Shown: positions 1-6,312 of the stretch, piece by piece | Numbering within the stretch: the first letter of the stretch is position 1 | Layout: each line of letters starts with the position of its first letter | Origin: UMGS755 sp045132895 | Lineage (GTDB): Bacteria > Bacillota > Clostridia > UBA1381 > UBA9506 | Assembly (NCBI GenBank): GCA_045132895.1 | Contig: JBGUTC010000114.1 | Coordinates: 1-11,314, forward strand | Direction of reading: 5' to 3' | DNA length: 11,314 nt | Translations under genes and position numbers: made by a program | Notes under the pieces: generated by a model | Told to the model about the DNA's origin: nothing | The model's input: only the letters and a program-made list of their open reading frames with translations | The model's database searches: none

Positions 1-39
1 TTCATTTTTTCATTTTCCTTTCTTGTAAAGTTTCAAATT

Positions 40-72
40 TAAAAAGTGGGCCGGGCGTTTAATCCGCCCGGC
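40..72 (-). terminator. Rho-independent terminator of the aminotransferase gene
   Basis: On the minus strand an 8-bp GC-only stem, GCCGGGCG (65-72 read in reverse) with CGCCCGGC (50-57), closes a 7-base loop. It is followed by CCAC and a five-T run (41-45 read in reverse), then more AT-rich sequence. It lies 12 bases past the aminotransferase stop codon, so it most likely ends that transcript. Bases 1-39 are AT-rich and show nothing else. Confidence 0.85.
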
Positions 73-84
73 GCGGCATAATAT

Positions 85-1374
85 TTACGCTAAAACAGCA
101 GCTACCTTGTTGATAGCTTTTGCAATCATATCGCAATCTTCTTCTGTCATCTGAGGCGGAATGTCTAAGTGAACAACACGTCCCAGATATTCCAGAGTCT
201 TGGGATTCATGTTGGCATCATATTCAACCGGCTTCGGATTCTTCTTTTCATGATAGGGGCACTCCCAAGGACAGCAAACGTCGGAAGAAGCTTTCTTCTC
301 AATAACGTGGGTCCAGTGAGTGTAGATATGCCAGTCAGGAATACCTGCATTGAATACGCCGGCAGCAGCAACGCCTTCAGCCTGCAGAGCTTCAACGAAG
401 GGACCAACTTTTTCAGCAGAATCCAGGTAGAACATCAGGCAGATAGCGCAATCGCCTGCTTCGTCGTGACGGGGACGAACTTTGATACCCGGTGTATCTT
501 TGATCTGATCGATGATACGCTTCTGGTTGTTACGCATTTTTTCAAGTAAGCCGTCTAAACGACCCAGCTGAGCCAGCATAACTGCACCGTGCAGTTCGCT
601 CATACGGAAGTTAGAACCGCAGAACAGTTCGCCTTCAAAACGCTGACGAGCAAAACGATCCGGTCTCCAGCAAGCAGCTGTATCATGGTAGGAGCAAGCA
701 CGGTCATAAACGCGAGCATCCTTACAGAGAACCATACCGCCTTCACCAGCAGTGATGGTCTTATGGTACTGGAAGCTGAAGCAGCCACAGTCACCAATGG
801 TACCAACGTACTGGCCTTTATATGTAGTACCGCAAGCCTGAGCACAGTCTTCGATAACTTTGATGTTGTGTTTCTTAGCAACAGCCATAACTGCATCCAT
901 GTCGCAGGGTACGCCACGCATGTGAACAACAACAACAGCTTTGGTAGCCGGTGTGATCTTCTTTTCCAGATCTTCAACGTCAACAGTCAGAGTTTCGTCA
1001 ACTTCTGCGATAACGGGGATTGCTTTTGCAGCAACGATGGTTGCACAGGAAGCAAAGAAGGTGTAACCGGAAACGATAACTTCATCGCCAGGGCCTACGC
1101 CACAAGCAACTAAAGCAGAAGTCAGAGCACCGGTACAGGAACTGGTTGCCAGAGCAAAGGGAGAACCCATCTTTTCTTTGAATGCATTTTCAAATGCACG
1201 AACTTTGGATTCTACACCTTCGGGACCGTAATAACGGAACAGATATTTATTGTCCAGAACTTCCATAACCAGTTTCTTTTCTTCATCACCGATTTCCAAA
1301 CCACCGGGATACATGGGCAGGTTCGGAGTTGTCTTGGCCTTGGGGCCGCCATAAATGGCTAATTTTTCACTCAT
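85..1374 (-). CDS. DegT/DnrJ/EryC1/StrS family PLP-dependent sugar aminotransferase
   Basis: A 429-aa cytosolic enzyme of the fold-type I, PLP-dependent DegT/DnrJ/EryC1/StrS family. These enzymes move an amino group, usually from glutamate or glutamine, to a keto sugar or keto cyclitol. Visible signatures are the N-terminal LAIYGGPKA segment (5-13), the PLP-ring aspartate region EDCAQ (175-179) and the Schiff-base lysine K205 in FSFQYHK followed by GEGG (210-213). The length is normal for the family. The N-terminus resembles the AHBA-synthase/scyllo-inosose aminotransferase branch, but the substrate cannot be read. The ATG at 1374 is chosen because GAGGAGG lies 8 bases upstream; an in-frame start at 1410 would place that site inside the gene. 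It is transcribed alone, divergent from a PocR-AraC regulator that may control it, and ends at a strong terminator. Confidence 0.9.
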   Translation of the reverse strand: MSEKLAIYGGPKAKTTPNLPMYPGGLEIGDEEKKLVMEVLDNKYLFRYYGPEGVESKVRAFENAFKEKMGSPFALATSSCTGALTSALVACGVGPGDEVIVSGYTFFASCATIVAAKAIPVIAEVDETLTVDVEDLEKKITPATKAVVVVHMRGVPCDMDAVMAVAKKHNIKVIEDCAQACGTTYKGQYVGTIGDCGCFSFQYHKTITAGEGGMVLCKDARVYDRACSYHDTAACWRPDRFARQRFEGELFCGSNFRMSELHGAVMLAQLGRLDGLLEKMRNNQKRIIDQIKDTPGIKVRPRHDEAGDCAICLMFYLDSAEKVGPFVEALQAEGVAAAGVFNAGIPDWHIYTHWTHVIEKKASSDVCCPWECPYHEKKNPKPVEYDANMNPKTLEYLGRVVHLDIPPQMTEEDCDMIAKAINKVAAVLA

Positions 1375-1394
1375 TTCATTTTCCTCCTCTATGC

Positions 1395-1408
1395 GACAGA
1401 AAACTGTC
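1395..1408. promoter_or_regulatory. Perfect inverted repeat, candidate operator
   Basis: GACAG-AAAA-CTGTC is a perfect 5-bp inverted repeat in the divergent intergenic region, just upstream of the aminotransferase ribosome binding site. It could be a protein-binding site or a small hairpin in the aminotransferase leader. The role is inferred from position only. Confidence 0.35.
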
Positions 1409-1417
1409 ATTTTTATC

Positions 1418-1445
1418 TTGATTTTATCATGAACTATGCTATAAT
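1418..1445 (+). promoter_or_regulatory. Sigma-A-type promoter of the PocR-AraC regulator
   Basis: TTGATT (1418-1423), a 16-base spacer and a perfect TATAAT (1440-1445). A TG at 1437-1438 makes it an extended -10. It reads toward the regulator start at 1502, giving a leader of about 50 bases. Confidence 0.75.
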
Positions 1446-1449
1446 AAAA
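1421..1449 (-). promoter_or_regulatory. Possible promoter of the aminotransferase, overlapping the divergent promoter
   Basis: On the minus strand TTTTAT (1444-1449), 17 bases and TAAAAT (1421-1426) form a fair sigma-A site. A second option is TTGAAA (1460-1465), 16 bases and TATAGC (1438-1443). Either would overlap the plus-strand promoter face to face, so the two genes would compete for polymerase. Neither is a strong match. Confidence 0.3.
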
Positions 1450-1452
1450 GAG

Positions 1453-1480
1453 AAATTTGTTTCAAAATTGTAAATTTGTT
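1453..1480. repeat. Direct repeat AAATTTGTT, candidate AraC-family site
   Basis: AAATTTGTT occurs at 1453-1461 and 1472-1480, a 19-base period, between the regulator promoter and its start codon. AraC-family dimers commonly bind direct repeats about two helical turns apart, so this could be an autoregulatory site. The region is AT-rich and chance is possible. Confidence 0.3.
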
Positions 1481-1501
1481 CGGAAAGGTAGGAAATTTTT
1501 C

Positions 1502-2341
1502 ATGCTGCTTGATATTGATATTCATAAGCTGACAAATCTGGTTGAATCTTTTTACAAACTAACGAAAATCAAAGTCGCTGTTTTTGACGATTCTCTGCAC
1601 GAAATTTTCTCTTACCCCGAAGCAGATTGCAGCTTTTGCAAAATGATGAAAGAGCAGCCCGAAATGCGCCATAACTGCCAGGAAAGCGTCAGAAAACTCT
1701 GTGAACGTTGCCGCAATCAGCAACGGCTTGTAACATTCACTTGTCACGCCGGACTCACAGAGGCCGTCGCGCCACTCTATGAAAACAATCTGATTATCGG
1801 CTATATCATGTTCGGTCAGATTACCACAACCAAAAACAAGTCGGAGTTCATTGAAAAAGCAAAGGTCTTGTGCTGTGACTATCCGCTGGACACGGAAGAA
1901 TTTGATAAACAGATTCTGAAGGTGCCTTATAAAAGCAACGAACAGCTCATGGCGGCATCGGAAATCATCAACGCTTTTACGGCTTATATCTATTTAGAGC
2001 ATATCGTCTCTTTAAAGGAAGAAGAATCACTTGCCTCCATCGTTTCCTACATTGATGAGCATCTGGCAGCCGACCTGTCGACTCATGCCCTGTGCGAACA
2101 GTTTTCTGTTTCCAAAACTGTCCTTTATGAGTTGACAAAACCAGCCATGCCCGATGGGATTGCAAAATATATTCGTCAGAAACGAATTGAAAAGGCCAAA
2201 GAGCTCATCCGTCATACAGATAAGTCTATTGAAGAAATCTCCGGTCTCGTCGGCTTTTTAGACTCTAACTATTTTCGCCGACTTTTCAAACAGTTGACCG
2301 GTTCTTCTGCCAATCACTACAGAAAAAAGCACATGAAATAA
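1502..2341 (+). CDS. PocR-domain AraC-family transcriptional regulator
   Basis: A 279-aa DNA-binding regulator. Residues 1-165 match the PocR sensory domain (a PAS-related ligand-binding domain named from propanediol regulation). It has the characteristic cysteine set: C43/C46 in ADCSFC, C59, C67/C70 and C81 in CHAGLTEAVAP, followed by the IIGYIMFGQ strand. Residues 178-279 are an AraC double helix-turn-helix: first helix pair about 193-212, second about 242-266 with EISGLVGFLDSNYFRRLFK. The ATG at 1502 has an AGGTAGGA-like site 9-10 bases upstream; an in-frame TTG at 1457 has no such site. The divergent aminotransferase is the natural candidate target. The ligand is unknown: PocR domains in Clostridia sit beside many carbon-source genes. 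No clear terminator follows; bases 2342-2382 hold only weak palindromes. Confidence 0.9.
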   Translation: MLLDIDIHKLTNLVESFYKLTKIKVAVFDDSLHEIFSYPEADCSFCKMMKEQPEMRHNCQESVRKLCERCRNQQRLVTFTCHAGLTEAVAPLYENNLIIGYIMFGQITTTKNKSEFIEKAKVLCCDYPLDTEEFDKQILKVPYKSNEQLMAASEIINAFTAYIYLEHIVSLKEEESLASIVSYIDEHLAADLSTHALCEQFSVSKTVLYELTKPAMPDGIAKYIRQKRIEKAKELIRHTDKSIEEISGLVGFLDSNYFRRLFKQLTGSSANHYRKKHMK

Positions 2342-2382
2342 TCAAATTTATGAACATAACGTAAACCCCCGTCGCCGGTTGC

Positions 2383-2411
2383 TTGACTACACCCATAAAT
2401 TGGAGTATAAT
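2383..2411 (+). promoter_or_regulatory. Strong sigma-A-type promoter of the membrane protein gene
   Basis: TTGACT (2383-2388), 17 bases, TATAAT (2406-2411): eleven of twelve consensus positions at ideal spacing. The leader to the ATG at 2439 is about 20 bases. Confidence 0.9.
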
Positions 2412-2438
2412 ATTTTTATCAATTTTAGGAGTGAAACC

Positions 2439-3092
2439 ATGAAACAGACAGAGCAAAACGAACAGAAAACATCCTTTCTTGCAAAGGTTGAAAATTTTTG
2501 GTATTACTATAAGGTTCCGGTCATCCTCGGCATTGTTTTTCTGGCAGGATTATTGATTTTACTGCCCGGCCCTTCCAGTCGGATCCCGGGCGATTTGAAA
2601 CTTTGTCTGGTTTCCGAGGGCATTTTAAACGAGGGCACCATTAATTTTAACGAAGCTCTCCCGGGACTTATCCAGGATATTGATGGTGACGGCAGCGCCA
2701 ATATTACCATTAACCGCATCTTTCTGACAAAGGACCTGACCGAGGAAAACGCAGAAGCTTATATGCGGTCTCTGGAGTCACTACTCTCCACCCGTGGCGC
2801 AACACTTTTCATTTTTGATGCGGTAAACTATGAACGAATGATTAAAAAAGATGCTTTTTGTCCTTTGGATGAATTGCTTGACATCAGTCTTTACGGCGAT
2901 CGCGTGTTCTACCGGAACGAGGTTCCTGTTGCCCTCAGTTTAAAGGGCAGCAAAGTCCTCTCTGACATGGGCTTCATCAATGATGATTTATATGCCATGG
3001 TTCTCTTCCGTCGCCCCGGCGAAGAAAATGAACCGGAGCGGGTTAAAGAATATGATAATGCTGTTTTAGTTTTAAAAGCTCTCACCGAATAA
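2439..3092 (+). CDS. Single-pass membrane protein of unknown function
   Basis: A 217-aa protein I do not recognise. About 25 polar residues precede one hydrophobic helix (about 26-43, from VPVILGIVFLAG to LLP), so it is probably N-in with a roughly 170-residue domain outside the membrane. That domain has alternating strands and helices (DLKLCLVSEG at 52-61, then an acidic stretch with IDGDG, and ATLFIFDA), a pattern seen in periplasmic-binding-like folds, but no motif decides it. The start at 2439 has AGGAGTG 6 bases upstream; the longer in-frame start at 2379 lies upstream of the promoter -10 and is excluded. It is followed by a weak hairpin and then a sigma factor gene. An anti-sigma role is conceivable from position, but the cytoplasmic part is too short for the known anti-sigma domains. 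Confidence 0.8.
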   Translation: MKQTEQNEQKTSFLAKVENFWYYYKVPVILGIVFLAGLLILLPGPSSRIPGDLKLCLVSEGILNEGTINFNEALPGLIQDIDGDGSANITINRIFLTKDLTEENAEAYMRSLESLLSTRGATLFIFDAVNYERMIKKDAFCPLDELLDISLYGDRVFYRNEVPVALSLKGSKVLSDMGFINDDLYAMVLFRRPGEENEPERVKEYDNAVLVLKALTE

Positions 3093-3096
3093 TCAC

Positions 3097-3129
3097 AAAC
3101 TCCGGCACAAAATTCTGCGCCGGAGTTTT
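3097..3129 (+). terminator. Hairpin with a short T-run between the membrane protein and sigma genes
   Basis: A 10-bp stem, AAACTCCGGC (3097-3106) with GCCGGAGTTT (3119-3128), closes a 12-base loop. Only four Ts (3126-3129) follow before ATCAC. It looks like a rho-independent terminator of limited strength. Because only 23 bases separate it from the sigma factor start, it may act as a partial terminator inside an operon. Confidence 0.7.
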
Positions 3130-3152
3130 ATCACTCTCAGGAGGAAAAGAGA

Positions 3153-3902
3153 ATGGAATTCTCACCCAAAGAGGAGCAAGACCTCTTCCTGCACTTTCAG
3201 GAAACCCATGATAAAGAAATCCTAAACGACATCATGACGCAATACAAGTATATACCGGAAATCCTCGCCCGCCGATTCGCCGGAAAGGGGCTGGAATTCG
3301 ATGATATTTATCAGTCTGCATGCATCGGCCTCATGAACGCCGTCAAGCGCTTCAACCCGGAAAGAGGAACCCGTTTTTCTACCTTTGCAACCCCAACCGT
3401 TTTAGGTGAAATCAAGCGCCTTTTCCGAGATAAAGGAAATTGCATCCGCGTTCCCAGACGGTTATATGAAATTTTTTCCAAGGTTAATAAGCTAAGAAAT
3501 GAAAAATTGGTACAAAACGGAAAAATGCCCAGTCGTGCAGAAATGTCTCAGGCCTTAGGCATCAGTGAACAGCAGATTGCCCAGGCCATGTTCTGGGGCG
3601 ATACCCAGGAGGTCCGCTCTCTGGAACAACCGATCGATGACCAGGATGTAATTTTGTCCGACTGCATTGGCGAAGAAGATGATAAGTTTTTGATGATTGA
3701 AAACAAGGATTTCGTCGAAAGCTTTTTAAAATCCGTCTCAGAACGGGAACGGCAATTTATCAGATACCGCTACTATGACGAACTGACACAGGCAAAGATT
3801 GCCGAACTGATGAACACCTCCCAGATGAACATCTCCAGACTGGAAAAAAAGGTTTTGGATCACCTGCGCCAATTCTACACCCGCAGTGTTACAATTTCCT
3901 GA
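3153..3902 (+). CDS. Sigma-70 family RNA polymerase sigma factor, SigB/SigF type
   Basis: A 249-aa group 3 sigma factor, full length for the SigB/SigF/SigG group. Region 2 spans about 25-95, with FDDIYQSACIGLMNAVKRF (49-67) and the promoter-melting segment RFSTFATPTVLGEIKRLFRD (74-93). Region 3 starts at VPRRLYE (100-106) and includes a PSRAEMSQALGIS helix-turn-helix. Region 4 (about 192-240) ends with the -35-binding helix-turn-helix TQAKIAELMNTSQMNISRLEKK (212-233). AGGAGG lies 8 bases before the ATG. Family members normally sit beside an anti-sigma kinase (RsbW or SpoIIAB) and an anti-anti-sigma factor; none is adjacent here. I see no independent promoter between the preceding hairpin and this gene, so expression probably comes from the membrane protein promoter. 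Which regulon it serves (stress, sporulation or other) is not visible. Confidence 0.92.
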   Translation: MEFSPKEEQDLFLHFQETHDKEILNDIMTQYKYIPEILARRFAGKGLEFDDIYQSACIGLMNAVKRFNPERGTRFSTFATPTVLGEIKRLFRDKGNCIRVPRRLYEIFSKVNKLRNEKLVQNGKMPSRAEMSQALGISEQQIAQAMFWGDTQEVRSLEQPIDDQDVILSDCIGEEDDKFLMIENKDFVESFLKSVSERERQFIRYRYYDELTQAKIAELMNTSQMNISRLEKKVLDHLRQFYTRSVTIS

Positions 3903-3910
3903 TTTTTTCC

Positions 3911-3939
3911 TTTACAAAACAGGGATTCCGTGGTAAAAT
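3911..3939 (+). promoter_or_regulatory. Sigma-A-type promoter of the acyltransferase gene
   Basis: TTTACA (3911-3916), 17 bases, TAAAAT (3934-3939), with TGG just before the -10 giving an extended -10. It lies between the sigma factor stop and the acyltransferase start at 3972. Confidence 0.8.
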
Positions 3940-3971
3940 ATGAAAGAAGAAAAGCGACAGGAGTAAACACC

Positions 3972-4871
3972 ATGAAACAATATCTGGCCGGATTTTTTGA
4001 CCGGTATGAATATACAGAAGACGCAAAAAATTCTCTGCTTGAGTCCTATGATGCTGTAGCAGATAACGCTGACTTTTCTGAACTGTTAGATGCTTTTTAT
4101 CAGGGGGACGGTCTCCAAGCCGAAACCATTGAAGCAAAACTGGATGAAATCTCCTCCGCCGTCAATCTTCATCCTTATATCGTTAAAAATCTTTACTATA
4201 CCTGCTTGACAAAAGCATTAAAAGAGCAGTATAAAAAAGCCGGCATTCCTGAGGAAGTCTATGATGACTCCGTGCTGGATTTAAAATATAAAATGGCAAA
4301 ATGCAAAAATATTCACGGTATCTGGGGAACGTTCGTTTCTTCCTGGTCTTATTTGTTTTTCCGCATGGAACTCTTCGGCCTCGGAAGAATGCAGTTCCGT
4401 CTTTTGCCCTACGAAGGCAAAGAAACCGTTACCGTTGCCGGAAGGACTTTATCTCCCGGCGACCTCATCATTGATAGCCACATCCCCGCTTCCGGCAAAC
4501 CTTTTGATGTCGCTACCCGGATGGATTCATATGAACGTGCTACCCGATTCTTCCAGAAGAAAACAGGCGACACTCCGATTTTTGCTTGCCATTCCTGGCT
4601 GCTCTACCCGCCTCTTCGCGAAGTCTTAAGCGGTAAATCCAATATCGTTTCCTTTATGGATGACTTTAAAATTGCGGAATACGAAGCCTTTACCGATAAC
4701 GAAGATTTATGGCGCATTTTCGGACCAGATGCTGATAAACCGGCTTCTGAATTGCCCCGGAACACCTCTATGCAACGCGCCATCGCCGACTGGTTGGAAA
4801 AAGGAAACCACTTAGGCGCCGGCATGGGCGTTTTCCTCTACGACTCCAAAACAAAAACCATTCTAAAATAA
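3972..4871 (+). CDS. Two-domain GNAT-like acyltransferase
   Basis: A 299-aa cytosolic protein resembling the 'acyltransferase domain-containing protein' family of Firmicutes, built from an N-terminal helical NAT_N domain (here about 1-135) and a GNAT-like C-terminal domain (about 138-298). The family signatures I recognise are HIPASGKP (170-177), the following helix around SYERATRFF (186-194) and FACHSWLLYP (204-213). GNAT proteins move an acyl group from acyl-CoA to an amine, but the substrate of this family is not established to my knowledge. The ATG at 3972 has CAGGAG 8 bases upstream; an in-frame start at 3930 precedes the promoter -10 and is unlikely. Recognition is from memory of the family pattern, not a search. 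It is followed one base later by a short hairpin and then a tRNA gene. Confidence 0.65.
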   Translation: MKQYLAGFFDRYEYTEDAKNSLLESYDAVADNADFSELLDAFYQGDGLQAETIEAKLDEISSAVNLHPYIVKNLYYTCLTKALKEQYKKAGIPEEVYDDSVLDLKYKMAKCKNIHGIWGTFVSSWSYLFFRMELFGLGRMQFRLLPYEGKETVTVAGRTLSPGDLIIDSHIPASGKPFDVATRMDSYERATRFFQKKTGDTPIFACHSWLLYPPLREVLSGKSNIVSFMDDFKIAEYEAFTDNEDLWRIFGPDADKPASELPRNTSMQRAIADWLEKGNHLGAGMGVFLYDSKTKTILK

Positions 4872-4872
4872 A

Positions 4873-4891
4873 AAGGTTGCAATGCAACCTT
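4873..4891 (+). other. Short hairpin between the acyltransferase and tRNA-Arg
   Basis: AAGGTTGC (4873-4880) and GCAACCTT (4884-4891) form a perfect 8-bp stem with a 3-base loop, ending 4 bases before the tRNA. No T-run follows, so it is not a convincing terminator. It may be a weak one, or a processing structure if the tRNA is cut from a longer acyltransferase transcript. Confidence 0.5.
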
Positions 4892-4895
4892 GCTT

Positions 4896-4972
4896 GTCCC
4901 AGTACCTCAGTAGGATAGAGGGTCCGCCTCCTAAGCGGAACGCCACAGGTTCGATTCCTGTCTGGGACGCCA
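4896..4972 (+). tRNA. tRNA-Arg(CCT)
   Basis: A complete cloverleaf of 77 bases with the CCA tail encoded. Acceptor stem 4896-4902 with 4962-4968, D stem 4905-4908 with 4918-4921, anticodon stem 4923-4927 with 4935-4939, anticodon CCT at 4930-4932 in loop CTCCTAA, 5-base variable loop, T arm 4945-4961 with loop TTCGATT, discriminator G at 4969 and CCA at 4970-4972. It reads AGG arginine codons. The D stem starts with a C10-G25 pair where bacterial tRNAs nearly always have G10. No strong promoter of its own is visible; TAAAAT at 4864-4869, overlapping the acyltransferase stop, could be a -10 but lacks a good -35. Confidence 0.96.
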
Positions 4973-4973
4973 G

Positions 4974-5006
4974 AAAAAACGACTTGCCGAAACAAGTCGT
5001 TTTTTT
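4974..5006 (+). terminator. Strong rho-independent terminator of tRNA-Arg
   Basis: ACGACTTG (4979-4986) pairs with CAAGTCGT (4993-5000). The A-run at 4974-4978 extends the stem into the T-run at 5000-5006. It starts 2 bases after the tRNA CCA end. Confidence 0.93.
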
Positions 5007-5008
5007 AT

Positions 5009-5102
5009 CGATATAAATCTCTTGAGAGATTTTCGATATGTCACAAATGACTCGATATGTGCTATGCACTCGATATGTTGTCTTACGACAACGAAAAAAG
5101 GA
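5009..5102 (+). repeat. GATAT-hairpin element, copy 1
   Basis: Four short hairpins with unrelated stems are joined by the same spacer CGATAT (5009-5014, 5034-5039, 5053-5058, 5071-5076). The hairpins are AAATCTC-TTGA-GAGATTT (5015-5032), GTCA-CAAA-TGAC (5040-5051), GTGC-TAT-GCAC (5059-5069) and GTTGTC-TTAC-GACAAC (5077-5092). The end unit continues as GAAAAAAGGA to 5102. The first and last units match copy 2 at 8309-8414; the middle ones do not. It is noncoding and lies between the tRNA terminator and the protease promoter. It is not a CRISPR: the spacer is 6 bases and the intervals are self-complementary. Confidence 0.8.
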
Positions 5103-5124
5103 TTAAGGAAAGTTTTGTAACATA

Positions 5125-5153
5125 TTGCCTTTAAAAGAAAGATGTGGTATAAT
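5125..5153 (+). promoter_or_regulatory. Sigma-A-type promoter of the protease operon
   Basis: TTGCCT (5125-5130), 17 bases, TATAAT (5148-5153), with TGG just before the -10 (extended -10). The leader to the start codon at 5196 is about 35 bases. Confidence 0.85.
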
Positions 5154-5195
5154 ATGTATTGTCATCAATGATGTTTACCAAGGGAGACGATGGAT

Positions 5196-6293
5196 ATGAA
5201 AAGAATCTTTATAATGCTAATGGCTGCCCTTTTATTCACGGTAACGGTTTCGGCGCAGAGTGATGTTAAGGTGTATGTCAATGGTATTAGATTGAATGAA
5301 AGAGTTTTATTGGAGAATGATCGAACCTACATACCGCTTCGTGCAGTAGGAGAATCCATGGGTGCATCTGTGAGTTGGGATGCAGGAACGAAAAGTGCAT
5401 TTATTACATTTACAGAAGATGACGCAATTGCGAAAATAGTGGAGAATGCAAGTCCTGGTGTGGTGACCATTGTAGGAAACTATAACAGTGGCAGCGTGGA
5501 AGACAGATACAACAATCTGACAGCCCATGGCAGTGGTGTGGTATACAAGAGCAACGGATATATTGTTACTAATGCACATGTTGTAAAGGAACTGAAAAAC
5601 CTTACGGTTGTATTTAGCGACGGAACTCTCCTGCCAGGCAAGGTTGTATGTAGTGATGAGTTGGCTGATATTGCCATTGTAAAAGTTGACAAGGTTGGAT
5701 TAAAACCGATTACGTTTGCTGATAAAAACACCATAGTTTCAGGAAAAACGGCAATTGCAATCGGAACACCGATTTCTCTTTCTATGCGAAACACGGTTAC
5801 AAAAGGTATTGTTTCTGGAAATGGTGTTTCGTTAAAGGATTCGCATTATAAACTCATTCAGACAGATGCGACGGTCAATCCGGGAAATTCAGGTGGACCG
5901 CTTCTCAATACAAAGGGCGAACTAATTGGTATAACGTCATCAAAATATGTGAGTATGAGTATTGATAATGTTGCATTTGCAATTCCTGTGGATACAGTTG
6001 AGTATGTCATCAGGCAATATGAGCAATACGGTTTTGTAAAGCAAACGACGTTCAAGTTTGAACTCGAACCTTCATGGGAAGCCAAAATCGGTTTACCAAC
6101 ACAAAAGGGGTTAACAGTTAAAAATTCAAAGGAGCCAATGCTACTTAACGGGGACGTCATTATATCTTTGAACGATATTGCAGTACACAGTATTACAGAC
6201 TGGAATGAAGCCGTTAAAGAAACGTGCGACAAGCGACCATTTTGCATAAAATATGAAAGAAACAATGCTGTTATGGAAACTGTAATAAATTGA
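5196..6293 (+). CDS. Exported HtrA/DegP-like serine protease with N-terminal stalk domain
   Basis: A 365-aa secreted protein. Residues 1-20 are a signal peptide ending VSA. Residues 23-73 match a copper amine oxidase N-terminal domain (VYVNGIRLN, then RTYIPLRAVGESMGASVSWD), a non-enzymatic envelope domain common in Clostridia. Residues about 78-275 are a trypsin-fold protease with the full triad: H128 in TNAHVV, D158 in LADIAIVKV and S232 in NPGNSGGP. Residues about 303-365 form a short PDZ-like end with GDVIISLND (319-327). HtrA proteins degrade or refold damaged exported proteins; most are membrane-anchored, but here the stalk domain replaces the usual transmembrane anchor. The ATG at 5196 is chosen over 5190 because AGGGAG is 9 bases from it but only 3 from 5190. 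It starts an operon with the next gene, 19 bases downstream. Base composition is AT-richer than the flanking genes. Confidence 0.9.
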   Translation: MKRIFIMLMAALLFTVTVSAQSDVKVYVNGIRLNERVLLENDRTYIPLRAVGESMGASVSWDAGTKSAFITFTEDDAIAKIVENASPGVVTIVGNYNSGSVEDRYNNLTAHGSGVVYKSNGYIVTNAHVVKELKNLTVVFSDGTLLPGKVVCSDELADIAIVKVDKVGLKPITFADKNTIVSGKTAIAIGTPISLSMRNTVTKGIVSGNGVSLKDSHYKLIQTDATVNPGNSGGPLLNTKGELIGITSSKYVSMSIDNVAFAIPVDTVEYVIRQYEQYGFVKQTTFKFELEPSWEAKIGLPTQKGLTVKNSKEPMLLNGDVIISLNDIAVHSITDWNEAVKETCDKRPFCIKYERNNAVMETVIN

Positions 6294-6312
6294 TAAAAAG
6301 GAGAAGTGTAAC

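Noticed and set aside
589..1113. A 174-codon open frame opposite the aminotransferase
   Set aside because: It is a shadow of the aminotransferase gene, with no ribosome binding site and composition set by the opposite strand.
2342..2382. Terminator after the PocR-AraC regulator
   Set aside because: Only a 4-bp AACC/GGTT pairing and no T-run.
2439..2570. Membrane protein as a classical transmembrane anti-sigma factor
   Set aside because: Its cytoplasmic N-terminus is only about 25 residues, too short for the known anti-sigma domains; kept only as a speculative link.
4768..5069. Minus-strand open frames across the tRNA encoding strings such as DRNRTCG and GIEPVAFRLGGG
   Set aside because: These are antisense readings of the tRNA gene, a well-known source of false proteins in Firmicutes annotation.
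5009..5102. CRISPR array
   Set aside because: The constant part is only 6 bases, intervals are 11-18 bases and self-complementary, and no cas gene is near.
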